DNA of 36,041 nt from Hyphomicrobiales bacterium (GTDB taxonomy: Bacteria; Pseudomonadota; Alphaproteobacteria; Rhizobiales; Rhizobiaceae): NCBI GenBank assembly GCA_900473205.1, contig UCLB01000030.1, forward strand, positions 1 through 36,041, given 5' to 3'. Shown in pieces: positions 23,331-31,940 of the stretch (the stretch's first letter is position 1; every line of letters starts with the position of its first letter). The notes beneath the pieces are model-generated. The model saw nothing but the letters and a program-made list of their open reading frames with translations, was not told where the DNA came from and ran no database searches. The position numbers were made by a program, and so were the translations under genes.

Positions 23331-23561
23331 TCAGCGTGCCGGAGCGCGCGGGCCAGCAATCAGACCTTCGCGCTGCATGCGCTTGCGTGCCAGCTTGCGA
23401 ACGCGGCGAACGGCTTCAGCCTTTTCGCGAGCGCGCTTCTGGGAAGGCTTCTCGTAGTAATCGCGCATCTTCATTTCGCGGAAAATGCCTTCGCGCTGCA
23501 TCTTTTTCTTGAGAGCGCGAAGCGCCTGATCAACGTTGTTGTCGCGGACTAGTACCTGCAC
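23331..23561 (-). CDS. rpsU: 30S ribosomal protein S21
   Basis: A 76-residue S21 protein, basic, with the family core [20 protein letters not shown] and [36 protein letters not shown]. It binds the small ribosomal subunit platform and helps start of translation. The true start is the GTG at 23561 (V in the listed frame, reading as fMet), preceded by GGGA at suitable distance; upstream extension would add 21 unconserved residues. It is a single gene between a lipoprotein and a rhomboid-TPR gene; rhizobia often carry more than one rpsU, so this may be one of several. Confidence 0.95.
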   Translation of the reverse strand: MQVLVRDNNVDQALRALKKKMQREGIFREMKMRDYYEKPSQKRAREKAEAVRRVRKLARKRMQREGLIAGPRAPAR

Positions 23562-23740
23562 GTGAATCCCGTTCCTTTGGTTGGTTATTTTGCCGTGTGA
23601 ATAATGGCATTCGCAAGCAAACAAAAAATCGTTCGGTTGGCCGTATGGCCGCGCGATTGGTGACGTGCAATATCAGATCATTTTTGCGAAGTCCAGCCGT
23701 TAACGCGAATAGGCGTAGGAAAATGCGGGGTTTTGGCTGA

Positions 23741-25303
23741 TTAAAACGCGCCCAGACGCTGCAAGCCTTCACGACTGGTACTGCTCGTTGGGTCTTTTTC
23801 CAGTACAGTCCGATAACCGGAGATGGCTTTTTCCCGTTCGCCTATGGCTTCGAGGATATGAGCCCGAGTGCCGATTGCGGCCATATAGTCTGGAGCCATC
23901 GAAAGCGAATGTTCGACATCGACAAGCCCCTCCTGTTGACGTCCAAGATTGAAATAGGCCCATGCCCGACCGTTCCAAGCATCAGCATCCTTGATGCCGT
24001 AGTCGATTGCGCTTGTGTAGTCTTCGATTGCCTTTTCGTATTGCTGCATCATGATATATGCGCCAGCCCTTGCCAGATAGGTTGATGCCTCCTGCGGAGC
24101 GAGTTCAAGCGAGAGGTCGTAGTCTTTCACCGCCTCATCAAGATCGTCCAGAATTTTGAATGCCGTCGCGCGCATCATGTACCCCATCGCATCCGTGGGG
24201 TCTATTTTGATGATCTCGCGGTAGTCACGCATAGCGGCTTGCGTGTCGCTCTTTTGTTGTTGGGCGCCTGCCCGATAAAACAGGGAGCCGATGTCGGTCG
24301 GTTCGCGGTCGAGAATGGTGTCGTATAGTTTAATCGCGTCGTCGTATCGCCTTAAGTTATAAAGAGCAGATGCCTTGGAATATAGATTTGCCGATGACGG
24401 ATCTATCGCCGCCGCCGCCTCGAAATCCTGTAAAGCTCCGGTCCAGTCGTTCATCGAAAAGCGTTGGTTGCCTCGCGCCGAAAAAGCAGCCGCATCGTTC
24501 GGCGATTGCCGAATTTTCTCATCCAGTTCCGCAGCCCGTCTTGCCGTCAGGCGGGCGTCATATGCCGAGCGATTTTCTGCCGCGAGGTAGGTTGCCCATG
24601 CGCCTTGCGAAAGATTGACGGCAAGAAACACGCCGACGAGTGCCATGCAGGCCAGTGCGGCCTTCGAGCGGAAAAACGGGGTCGTCTCGCCTTTTGCCGG
24701 ACCGAGGACCAACCCGGCAGCAAGGCCGCCTATCAACCCGCCAAGATGTCCGGCATTGCTGATGTTTTCAGAAAGCGTGACGCCGAATGCGAAGTTCGCG
24801 AGGACCCAGAGCAATTCCGCCTTGACCGGTGCCCAGCGGGCGGGATCGTCGCTACGGAAACCGTAGGCGACCATTGCTCCGTAAAGGCCCAGAACACCGC
24901 CGGATGCACCGAGAGAATACATCTCGCCAGTTGCCGCCGACAGAAGTGCGCCTGCGATGCCTGCGGCTGTATAGATGACGAAGGTTTTCGCCTTCCCATA
25001 TTGCTGGCTGACGACAGGAAAGAACGCAAAAAGGCAAAGCGCATTGAGAACGATGTGCAGGATATCGAGATGGAGATAGGTCGATGTTATCAGCGACCAG
25101 ATATTCAACTGATGCAACGGCAGGCTGCCGCCCATGCCCATATCGACCAGCGTTTCCTGAGAGGGTTCGAACAGGAACCTGACCCAGGGCTCACCAGCGG
25201 GTGCCGCGACCATACTCAAGCCTGCCGACAGAAGATAGATGGCGGCGCATGTGCCGACCACAAACCATACAAGTTCATCGGTGGGTTTTCGAAACAGGCG
25301 CAT
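23741..25303 (-). CDS. Rhomboid-family intramembrane serine protease with C-terminal TPR repeats
   Basis: A 520-residue fusion. Residues 1-225 form a rhomboid domain with about six membrane segments. The catalytic dyad is S134 in GASGGVLG and H186 in NAGHLGGLIGG, and HIVLN (83-87) matches the conserved H-x-x-x-N on helix 2. A seventh hydrophobic stretch lies near 215-235. From about 255 onward there are about seven TPR units (for example FSARGNQRFSMNDWTGALQDFEAAAAIDPSS and YLARAGAYIMMQQYEKAIEDYTSAIDYG), likely cytoplasmic and binding a partner or substrate. Rhomboids cut single-pass membrane proteins within the bilayer. The combination is unusual but seen in some rhizobia. Its neighbour is another TPR protein two genes away. 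Start chosen at 25303, with a weak Shine-Dalgarno. Confidence 0.9.
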   Translation of the reverse strand: MRLFRKPTDELVWFVVGTCAAIYLLSAGLSMVAAPAGEPWVRFLFEPSQETLVDMGMGGSLPLHQLNIWSLITSTYLHLDILHIVLNALCLFAFFPVVSQQYGKAKTFVIYTAAGIAGALLSAATGEMYSLGASGGVLGLYGAMVAYGFRSDDPARWAPVKAELLWVLANFAFGVTLSENISNAGHLGGLIGGLAAGLVLGPAKGETTPFFRSKAALACMALVGVFLAVNLSQGAWATYLAAENRSAYDARLTARRAAELDEKIRQSPNDAAAFSARGNQRFSMNDWTGALQDFEAAAAIDPSSANLYSKASALYNLRRYDDAIKLYDTILDREPTDIGSLFYRAGAQQQKSDTQAAMRDYREIIKIDPTDAMGYMMRATAFKILDDLDEAVKDYDLSLELAPQEASTYLARAGAYIMMQQYEKAIEDYTSAIDYGIKDADAWNGRAWAYFNLGRQQEGLVDVEHSLSMAPDYMAAIGTRAHILEAIGEREKAISGYRTVLEKDPTSSTSREGLQRLGAF

Positions 25304-25549
25304 GATAATCTCAACTCTGGCAAGAATTTATGGTGTGGATATACCGATAGTGAAAGTTTTCGATCCCGACAATATGTGAGGTGGGCCAGCTGGAAAAAGA
25401 CGTTTCGGGCAGTCCTTTTTCGCGCGTTTATGGCAATGTCGATACTTTACGTCGCCGCGTCGCAAAACGGACATTACTGTCGTTCTTCATTTGCGATGTG
25501 TAAGGTTCTGCCGGAACGGTCCAGCCGGTTTTCAAGGAGTGGTTCGCGA

Positions 25550-26803
25550 ATGCGCAAATTTTCGGTTTTTGCCGTGGCTCGCGAGGCCTTGCGGGCGCAT
25601 AAGGGATGGGAGGCGCAGTGGGCCTCTCCTGAACCGCGCAAGGAATATGACGTTATCATCATCGGCGGTGGCGGGCATGGGCTGGGCGCGGCTTATTATC
25701 TGGCCAAGGAGCACGGCATTACCAATGTGGCGGTGCTGGAAAAGGGTTGGATTGGTGGTGGCAATACCGGCCGCAACACCACCATCATCCGCTCCAACTA
25801 TCTCTATGAAGAGAGCATGGATATTTACGAGCATTCCCTGAAACTGTGGGAAGGCTTGAGCCAGGATCTCAATTACAACACCATGTATTCCGCGCGTGGC
25901 GTGATGATGCTGTCGCACAATGTGCATGACCAACAGAGTTTCAAGCGCCATATCAATGCCAACCGCCTCTATGGCATCGATAATGAATGGCTGAGCCCGG
26001 AACAGGCGAAGGCCTATTGCCCGCCGCTCGATATTTCCGCCAATGCGCGTTACGCCATCAATGGTGCAGCACTTCAGCGTCGTGGCGGCACGGCGCGGCA
26101 TGACGCGGTGGCCTGGGGTTATGCTCGTGGTGCATCGGATCGCGGTGTTCACATCATCCAGAATTGCGAAGTGACTGCCATCAGGCGCGGGCCGGACGGT
26201 GCGGTGACGGGGGTCGAGACGAACAGGGGCTTTATCGGCGCCAAGAAGATCGGCGTTTCGGCAGCGGGGCATTCCTCCGTCATCATGAACATGGCTGATG
26301 TGCGGGTGCCACTGGCATCCAACCCGTTGCAGGCGTTGGTGTCCGAGCCGTTGAAACCGATCTTCCCCTGTGTGGTCATGTCCAACACGGTGCACGCCTA
26401 TATCTCGCAGTCCGACAAGGGCGAGTTGGTGATCGGCGCGGGGACGGACCAGTATAATTCCTATTCCCAGACCGGCGGTTTGCAGATCATCACCCATACG
26501 CTGGATGCGATCTGCGAGCTGTTCCCGATTTTTCGACGCGTGAAGATGATGCGCCAATGGGGCGGCATTACCGACAACACGCCGGATCGTTCCGCCATTC
26601 AAAGCGTGACGCCGGTGCCCAACCTGTTCGTCAACTGCGGCTGGGGCACAGGCGGGTTCAAGGCGACGCCGGGGTCTGCGCATCTGTTTGCGCATCTGAT
26701 CGCACGCGGCGAGCCGCACAAATTGGCGGAAGGTTTGACGCTGGAACGGTTCCGTTCTGGACGGCTGATCGATGAGGCTGCAGCGGCGGCGGTGGCGCAT
26801 TGA
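25550..26803 (+). CDS. soxB: Sarcosine oxidase beta subunit
   Basis: A 417-residue FAD-binding oxidoreductase, the catalytic beta subunit of heterotetrameric sarcosine oxidase, which oxidises sarcosine to glycine and formaldehyde equivalents. The dinucleotide-binding motif is IIIGGGGHGLG (36-46) and ENIGGGNTGRNTTIIRSNYL-type residues follow as EKGWIGGGNTGRN. H184 in ARHDAVAWGYARG corresponds to the histidine that carries covalent FMN in the Corynebacterium enzyme. The C-terminal CGWGTGGFKATPGS is a further family signature. AAGGAG precedes 25550. It is the first gene of the operon; its TGA overlaps the next ATG. Confidence 0.96.
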   Translation: MRKFSVFAVAREALRAHKGWEAQWASPEPRKEYDVIIIGGGGHGLGAAYYLAKEHGITNVAVLEKGWIGGGNTGRNTTIIRSNYLYEESMDIYEHSLKLWEGLSQDLNYNTMYSARGVMMLSHNVHDQQSFKRHINANRLYGIDNEWLSPEQAKAYCPPLDISANARYAINGAALQRRGGTARHDAVAWGYARGASDRGVHIIQNCEVTAIRRGPDGAVTGVETNRGFIGAKKIGVSAAGHSSVIMNMADVRVPLASNPLQALVSEPLKPIFPCVVMSNTVHAYISQSDKGELVIGAGTDQYNSYSQTGGLQIITHTLDAICELFPIFRRVKMMRQWGGITDNTPDRSAIQSVTPVPNLFVNCGWGTGGFKATPGSAHLFAHLIARGEPHKLAEGLTLERFRSGRLIDEAAAAAVAH

Positions 26804-27207
26804 TGGTGTCTGCCGCGCTTCTCGCTGCAGTTCTTGCAACCTCGCCAACGCAGGTCAACAGGCTTGTGTTGGAGGAGAATGACTTTCGCATGCAGACGAT
26901 CCGCAAAGCGCAAGGCGAGGTGAACTGGCCGTTTGTGGCAAACAAGGGAGTGCTGCTGTGCGCGCCTGTTATCGGCGACAAGGCAGTCTATTTCGTCGCG
27001 GATAAAAAGGATGGCGGGCAGGAAGAGCCGGTCGTTCTCAACATCAACCCGATGATGATGGCTGTCATCAACCTCGGCAAGACCAGGGTTTTTCGCGCCT
27101 TTACCAGCGTCGATGAACTGATGAACAGGCTTTACCCCTACATCACCATGGGGAAACGCCTGTGTGACCAACCCGCCGGAACCATCGTTCCGGAAAGCTC
27201 TCTTTGA
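26803..27207 (+). CDS. Small secreted protein within the sox operon, DUF2511/YebY-like
   Basis: A 134-residue protein that starts inside the soxB stop codon (TGATG), so it is translationally coupled, and ends nine bases before soxD. It opens with a short hydrophobic segment (MVSAALLAAVLATS) that may be a signal peptide. The part WPFVANKGVLLCAPVIGDKAVYFVADK resembles the pattern of the DUF2511/YebY family of periplasmic proteins (WPF...G.L.C...V.F), and a second cysteine (GKRLCDQP) could form a disulfide. YebY-like proteins have been linked to copper handling, but the match is from memory. Why it sits in a cytoplasmic amine-oxidase operon is unclear. Confidence 0.7.
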   Translation: MVSAALLAAVLATSPTQVNRLVLEENDFRMQTIRKAQGEVNWPFVANKGVLLCAPVIGDKAVYFVADKKDGGQEEPVVLNINPMMMAVINLGKTRVFRAFTSVDELMNRLYPYITMGKRLCDQPAGTIVPESSL

Positions 27208-27216
27208 GGCAAGACC

Positions 27217-27531
27217 ATGCTGTTGATCCGTTGTCCCTATTGTGAAGAAGAGCGTTCCGAGCTGGAATTCCGCTGGGCGGGCGAGGCGCATATTGCGCGG
27301 CCCGAAAACATTGCCGGGATTTCCGATGAGGAATTTGCCGAATATTTCTTCATGCGCGACAATGACAAGGGCATGGTGTTCGAGCGCTGGCGGCACATTC
27401 ATGGCTGCGGGCGGTTCTTCAATGCCGCGCGCCATTCCGTGAACGACAAGATTTACCTGACCTACAAGGCAGGCGAGCCTAAGCCGGACGAGGCGACGGT
27501 TGCCGCCGGACATGAAGGAGCAGCCCGATGA
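27217..27531 (+). CDS. soxD: Sarcosine oxidase delta subunit
   Basis: A 104-residue subunit with the zinc-binding ligands visible: C6-P-Y-C9 near the N-terminus and H59, C63 in RHIHGCGRFFN. The FRWAGEAHIARP and MVFERWRHIHGCGRFFN motifs are characteristic. It bridges alpha and beta subunits in the complex. Its last codons overlap the soxA start (ATGA). Confidence 0.95.
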   Translation: MLLIRCPYCEEERSELEFRWAGEAHIARPENIAGISDEEFAEYFFMRDNDKGMVFERWRHIHGCGRFFNAARHSVNDKIYLTYKAGEPKPDEATVAAGHEGAAR

Positions 27532-30485
27532 GCGGCGCCTATCGCATCAAAGGCGCTGGCCGCCTGACGCCTGCGCGCACGGCGCGCTTTACCTTCGATG
27601 GCAAGATTCATACGGCGTTGCAGGGCGACACGGTGGCCTCTGCGCTGCTGGCCGATGGCGTGCATCTGATTGGCCGCTCGTTCAAATATCACCGTCCGCG
27701 CGGGTTTCTTTCCGCCGGGCCGGAAGAGCCTAATGCGCTGATCGATGTTTCCAGAGATAGCAGTCGCAAGCAGCCGAATGTCCGCGCTACGGTGCAGGAA
27801 GTGTTCGATGGCGCGATTGTCTCTTCGCAGAACCGCTTTCCATCGCTGTCTTTCGATGTCGGCGCGATCAACGACTTCTTCTCGCCGATGTTTGTGGCTG
27901 GCTTCTACTACAAGACCTTCATGTGGCCGAAGGCTGCGTGGGACAAGCTCTATGAGCCGATCATCCGCCGCGCGGCGGGCCTGGGCAATGCGCCGAAAGA
28001 AGGCGATACGGATCATTATGCAAGCCGTTACGCCCATTGCGACGTGCTGGTGGCCGGTGGCGGCGTTGCTGGTCTGACGGCGGCGCTGGCGGCTGCAAAG
28101 ACCGGTGCCAAGGTTATTCTGGCTGATGAAAACCCGGAAGTTGGCGGGGCGCTTCGCTTCGATACCGGCACGACGATCGATGGTATCAAGGGCTACGATT
28201 GGGCCCAAAGGACTTTGGCCGAGTTGAAAGCCATGCCGAATGTTGAGGTGCTGACGCGCACCACCGTGTTCGGCTACTACAACCACAATTTCATCGGCCT
28301 TGCCGAGCGTGTGACCGACCATCTGGCGACACCGGGACATGCGCCGCGCGAACGGCTGTGGCAGGTGCGGGCCAAGAAGGTGGTGCTGGCGACAGGTGCT
28401 ATCGAGCGGCACATGGTGTTTGCCAATAATGACCGCCCCGGCATCATGCTGGCCTCTGCGGCGCGCACCTATCTCAACCAGTATGGCGTAACCGTCGGCC
28501 ATAACGTGGCGGTCTATACCGCCCATGACTCAGCTTACGAGACCGCATTCGACCTGAAGCGGGCAGGGGTAACGATTGCGGCCATCGTGGATTGCCGCGC
28601 CAACCCTGACGCCAAGCTTCTGGACGAAGCGCGGGCGCTGGGCATCGAGGTGCTGGCGGGCCATAGCGTTTACAATACGGCGGGGCGTTTGCGGGTGTCC
28701 TCTATCACGGTGGGCCGCAATGGCGGGTCTTCGAAGCGCAAGATCAAGGTGGATGCGCTGGTGGTTTCCGCAGGCTGGACGCCATCCGTGCATCTGTTCT
28801 CGCAATCTCGCGGCAAGCTGACATACGACACGGAAAACCAGCGTTTTCTGCCCGATGTGCATGTGCAGGATTGCGTTTCCATCGGTGCCTGCAACGGCAC
28901 GGATGATCTGAGCGCCCTGATTGCCGAGGCGGCTGCCGCTGGCGGCGGTGCAGTGGCGTTCTCCGGCCAGAATGCAAGGGCATGGACAGGCGGCATGATT
29001 GGTGCGGCGGAAGGCGCTGGCGAAGGCGACAACGTCAAAGCCTTCATCGATTTCCAGCATGATGTCTGCGCCAAGGATATTCGCCTTGCGGTGCGCGAAG
29101 GCATGCATTCCATCGAGCATATCAAGCGCTTCACCACCAATGGCATGGCGTCGGATCAGGGCAAGATGTCCAACATGCATGGTCTGGCCATCGCATCCGA
29201 AGCGCTGGGGCGTGACCTGCCCAAGGTGGGGCTGACGACGTTCCGCGCGCCCTATACGCCGGTTACCTTCGGCACGCTGGTGGGCCATTCGCGTGGCAAG
29301 CTGTTCGACCCCGCCCGCAAGACGCCGATGCATGCGCTGGAAGAGGCCGCCGGTGCCGCCTTCGAAGATGTAGGCAACTGGAAGCGCGCATGGTTTTATC
29401 CACGCGCCGGTGAAGACATGCATCGGGCCGTGAACCGCGAGTGCAAGACGGTGCGCGAGACGGTGGGTGTGTTCGATGCCTCCACGTTGGGCAAGATCGA
29501 GGTTGTCGGCCCGGATGCGGCCAAGTTTCTGAACCTGCTCTACACCAACGCCTGGGACACGCTGAAACCCGGCCGCTGCCGCTATGGCATCATGACCCGC
29601 GAAGATGGCTTCGTTTATGATGACGGTGTGGTGGGGCGTCTGGCGGAAGACCGCTTCCATGTAACGACGACGACCGGCGGTGCGCCGCGCGTGCTGCACC
29701 ACATGGAAGACTATCTCCAGACCGAATTCCCGCATCTGAACGTGTGGCTGACATCCGCCACCGAACAGTGGGCGGTCATTGCCGTGCAGGGACCGAAGGC
29801 TCGTGAGGTGATTGCGCCGCTGGTGGAGGGCATCGATCTTTCGCCCGAGGCCTTCCCACATATGGCGATTGCCGAGGGCAAGATCTGCGGCGTGCCGACG
29901 CGGCTGTTCCGCGTGTCCTTTACGGGAGAACTGGGTTTCGAAATCAATGTACCCGCCGATTTCGGTCCCGCCGTTTGGAAGGCGGTTGCCGAGCGTGCGG
30001 AGGCCGTCGGCGGCTGCCTCTATGGCACCGAAACCATGCATATTCTGCGCGCTGAAAAGGGCTTTATCATCGTCGGTCAGGATACAGATGGCACGGTCAC
30101 GCCTGACGATGCCGGGCTTGGGTGGGCGGTTTCCAAGAAGAAGACGGATTTCGTCGGCATCCGCGGCTTGCAACGCCCGGACCTCAAGCGTGAAGGCCGC
30201 AAGCAACTCGTGGGCCTGCTGCCGAAAAATCCGCATGACGTGCCGGAAGAGGGCGGGCAGATCGTTTCCGATCCGAACCAGCCAAAACCGATGACCATGC
30301 TGGGGCATGTGACCTCCGCTTACTGGTCTGAAAATCTTGGTCGCTCCATCGCCTTCGGTCTGGTGGCCGGTGGCCGGGCGCGCATGGGCGAAACCCTTTA
30401 TATTCCGCTGGCCGACAAGACGATTGCGGTGGAGGTGACGGACATGGTGTTCTTCGACAAGGAAGGAGGCCGCATCAATGGCTGA
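27528..30485 (+). CDS. soxA: Sarcosine oxidase alpha subunit
   Basis: A 985-residue alpha subunit, normal size. An N-terminal ferredoxin-like domain (about 15-105, without iron-sulfur cysteines) precedes an NAD-binding domain with VAGGGVAGLTAAL (about 174-186) and ADENPEVGGALRF. The C-terminal third (about 600-985) is a GcvT/aminomethyltransferase-like domain that takes up tetrahydrofolate and captures the released formaldehyde as 5,10-methylene-THF (HRAVNRECKTVRETVGVFDASTLGKIEVVGP, RYGIMTREDGFVYDDGV). The start at 27528 overlaps the soxD stop, and its end overlaps soxG by eight bases. It completes the enzyme with soxB, soxD and soxG. Confidence 0.96.
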   Translation: MSGAYRIKGAGRLTPARTARFTFDGKIHTALQGDTVASALLADGVHLIGRSFKYHRPRGFLSAGPEEPNALIDVSRDSSRKQPNVRATVQEVFDGAIVSSQNRFPSLSFDVGAINDFFSPMFVAGFYYKTFMWPKAAWDKLYEPIIRRAAGLGNAPKEGDTDHYASRYAHCDVLVAGGGVAGLTAALAAAKTGAKVILADENPEVGGALRFDTGTTIDGIKGYDWAQRTLAELKAMPNVEVLTRTTVFGYYNHNFIGLAERVTDHLATPGHAPRERLWQVRAKKVVLATGAIERHMVFANNDRPGIMLASAARTYLNQYGVTVGHNVAVYTAHDSAYETAFDLKRAGVTIAAIVDCRANPDAKLLDEARALGIEVLAGHSVYNTAGRLRVSSITVGRNGGSSKRKIKVDALVVSAGWTPSVHLFSQSRGKLTYDTENQRFLPDVHVQDCVSIGACNGTDDLSALIAEAAAAGGGAVAFSGQNARAWTGGMIGAAEGAGEGDNVKAFIDFQHDVCAKDIRLAVREGMHSIEHIKRFTTNGMASDQGKMSNMHGLAIASEALGRDLPKVGLTTFRAPYTPVTFGTLVGHSRGKLFDPARKTPMHALEEAAGAAFEDVGNWKRAWFYPRAGEDMHRAVNRECKTVRETVGVFDASTLGKIEVVGPDAAKFLNLLYTNAWDTLKPGRCRYGIMTREDGFVYDDGVVGRLAEDRFHVTTTTGGAPRVLHHMEDYLQTEFPHLNVWLTSATEQWAVIAVQGPKAREVIAPLVEGIDLSPEAFPHMAIAEGKICGVPTRLFRVSFTGELGFEINVPADFGPAVWKAVAERAEAVGGCLYGTETMHILRAEKGFIIVGQDTDGTVTPDDAGLGWAVSKKKTDFVGIRGLQRPDLKREGRKQLVGLLPKNPHDVPEEGGQIVSDPNQPKPMTMLGHVTSAYWSENLGRSIAFGLVAGGRARMGETLYIPLADKTIAVEVTDMVFFDKEGGRING

Positions 30486-31026
30486 TATCGCAATGGCAAA
30501 CCGCACTTTGGTTCTGGAAGGCGCGCGAGCCGGTTCCGCCAACGTCTCGATCAAGATGACAGCGTCCGCTTACCGGCTGTCGCTGCGCGCCAAGGCGGAT
30601 GCGGTGTCGGAGCTTTCGCAGGCGCTCGACATCAGCCTGCCACAGACCCCGAAAACCTCCACCACGTCAGGCCTTCGCGCAGCGCTCTGGCTCGGGCCGG
30701 ATGAATGGCTGGTGATCGACCAAGGCGAAAGCAACCTCATGGATGCCTGCGCCACCGTCTCCACCCCCCACTCCGCCACCGACGTCTCCCACCGCAACAC
30801 GGCCATCACCGTGTCCGGCACTGGCGCGGAGGCCACGCTGAACGCGGGCTGCCCGCAGGATTTGTCGCTCGCCGTGTTTCCGGTCGGGGCGTGTTCGCGC
30901 ACGATTTTCGGCAAGGCGGAGGTGGTGATTTTGCGCGTGGCGGAAGATACGTTCCGGGTGGAATGCTGGCGGTCTTTTGCTGAGTATGTGTTCGGGTTGC
31001 TGGAAGAGGGTGCGCGGGATGCTTGA
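30478..31026 (+). CDS. soxG: Sarcosine oxidase gamma subunit
   Basis: A 182-residue gamma subunit, the last sox gene, overlapping soxA by eight bases. It has a SoxG/GcvT-like fold with LRAALWLGPDEWLVI (about 65-79), ATDVSHRNTAITVSGTGAEATLNAGCPQDLS and the ending FRVECWRSFAEYVFGLLEEG. It stabilises the alpha-beta core. No folD or purU follows on this strand, unlike several other sox operons; the next gene converges 42 bases on. A weak dyad TCAGGC/GCCTGA (31033-31058) is in that gap. Confidence 0.93.
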   Translation: MADIAMANRTLVLEGARAGSANVSIKMTASAYRLSLRAKADAVSELSQALDISLPQTPKTSTTSGLRAALWLGPDEWLVIDQGESNLMDACATVSTPHSATDVSHRNTAITVSGTGAEATLNAGCPQDLSLAVFPVGACSRTIFGKAEVVILRVAEDTFRVECWRSFAEYVFGLLEEGARDA

Positions 31027-31068
31027 GGATGATCAGGCAGAGCGTATGCACCGCCTGACGTTACCCCT

Positions 31069-31701
31069 TCAGTTTCTGGTGCCGAGTGCCAGACGGCATG
31101 CCAAACCTGCAAACACGGTTGCCAGCAGATACTGCGGTAGCTTTGGAAACCGGCTGACTGCTGACAAACGGCGACGGATGCCGGTGCCCAAGAGAATGAC
31201 GGCACCATTCACCAGAAAACCGATGCCGTTCAGAATGCTAGCGAGCAACACCGTCTGTATGAGCATCGAGCTGCCATTCGGATCGATGAACTGCGGAAAC
31301 AGCGCCAGCACGAACAGCGCCATTTTCGGGTTGAGGAGATTTGTCGCGAGGCCCTCGCTGAAAATCCGTTTGGCTGACAGTTTTTTGAGACCTGACGAGG
31401 GCGCGAAAGCTGAACCTTGTGAATGAAGGGTTTTGTACGCCAGATAGAGCAAATAGGCGCAGCCTGCCCAGCGCACGATTTCATAGGCAATGGGAACGGT
31501 CAGAAACAGCTGAGAGAGACCGAGAGCCGCCGCGATGGCGTGGCAATATGTTCCAGCAGCTATGCCCGCATAGGTGAGAAAACCGGCGGACCTGCCTTGG
31601 CTGACACTGCGGGAGGCAATCAGCAGCATATCGGGGCCGGGTGTCGCTGTCAGAACAACGGCTGCGGCGGAAAAAAGCATGAGTGTGGAAAAGTCCGGCA
31701 T
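31069..31701 (-). CDS. LysE/RhtB-family amino-acid exporter
   Basis: A 210-residue membrane protein with about six helices. The family start is FSAAAVVLTATPGPDMLLIASRSVSQGRSAGFLTYAGI, with the PGP motif. The NLLNPKMALFVLALFPQFIDP segment is the second conserved region. RhtB-type proteins export homoserine, threonine or other small amino acids; the cargo is not evident here. AAAGGAA is upstream of the start. It converges on soxG, and the next upstream region contains a palindromic repeat. Confidence 0.93.
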   Translation of the reverse strand: MPDFSTLMLFSAAAVVLTATPGPDMLLIASRSVSQGRSAGFLTYAGIAAGTYCHAIAAALGLSQLFLTVPIAYEIVRWAGCAYLLYLAYKTLHSQGSAFAPSSGLKKLSAKRIFSEGLATNLLNPKMALFVLALFPQFIDPNGSSMLIQTVLLASILNGIGFLVNGAVILLGTGIRRRLSAVSRFPKLPQYLLATVFAGLACRLALGTRN

Positions 31702-31813
31702 ATGATTTCCTTTTGAAATGGGAGCCGGAATTCCGATGTATCATTGTCGTTGGGGATTGCAACTGTGCTTGGTGGCGCCTGTGATTTTTTTGCGAGGAAT
31801 AATACCGCAGCTC

Positions 31814-31925
31814 CGTCATCCCGGCCTTGAGCCGGGATCCAGTCAGCCCAAGTCCTTGGGTTGAAAGAGTCTTTTGACCTGACGGAGGTCAGGTCGCTGG
31901 ACCCCGGCTCAGGGCCGGGGTGACG
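31814..31925. repeat. Palindromic intergenic repeat, long version
   Basis: Arms 31814-31842 and 31897-31925, 29 bases each, are inverted copies with three differences. One pair of differences (T-A against C-G) keeps the hairpin within each arm, the third is in the loop. The 54-base centre contains two further hairpins, CCCAAG/CTTGGG (31847-31860) and GACCTGAC/GTCAGGTC with a GGAG loop (31876-31895). It shares its design and arm length with the element at 10254-10339, and both flank the ends of genes. Confidence 0.85.
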
Positions 31926-31940
31926 GGGAGTTTGAGGCTT

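Noticed and set aside
24464..25549. Upstream extension of soxB by about 360 codons
   Set aside because: It reads through the antisense strand of the rhomboid gene and the divergent intergenic region; the SoxB start motif is at 25550 with AAGGAG.
25532..26848. A 438-codon frame antisense to soxB
   Set aside because: Same reason; soxB has all family motifs and the antisense product looks random.
28530..30554. A 674-codon reading frame antisense to soxA
   Set aside because: It is a shadow of the GC-rich codon pattern of soxA; the sense protein is conserved over its whole length, while the antisense product has no domain, poor start context and many His/Arg/Gly runs.
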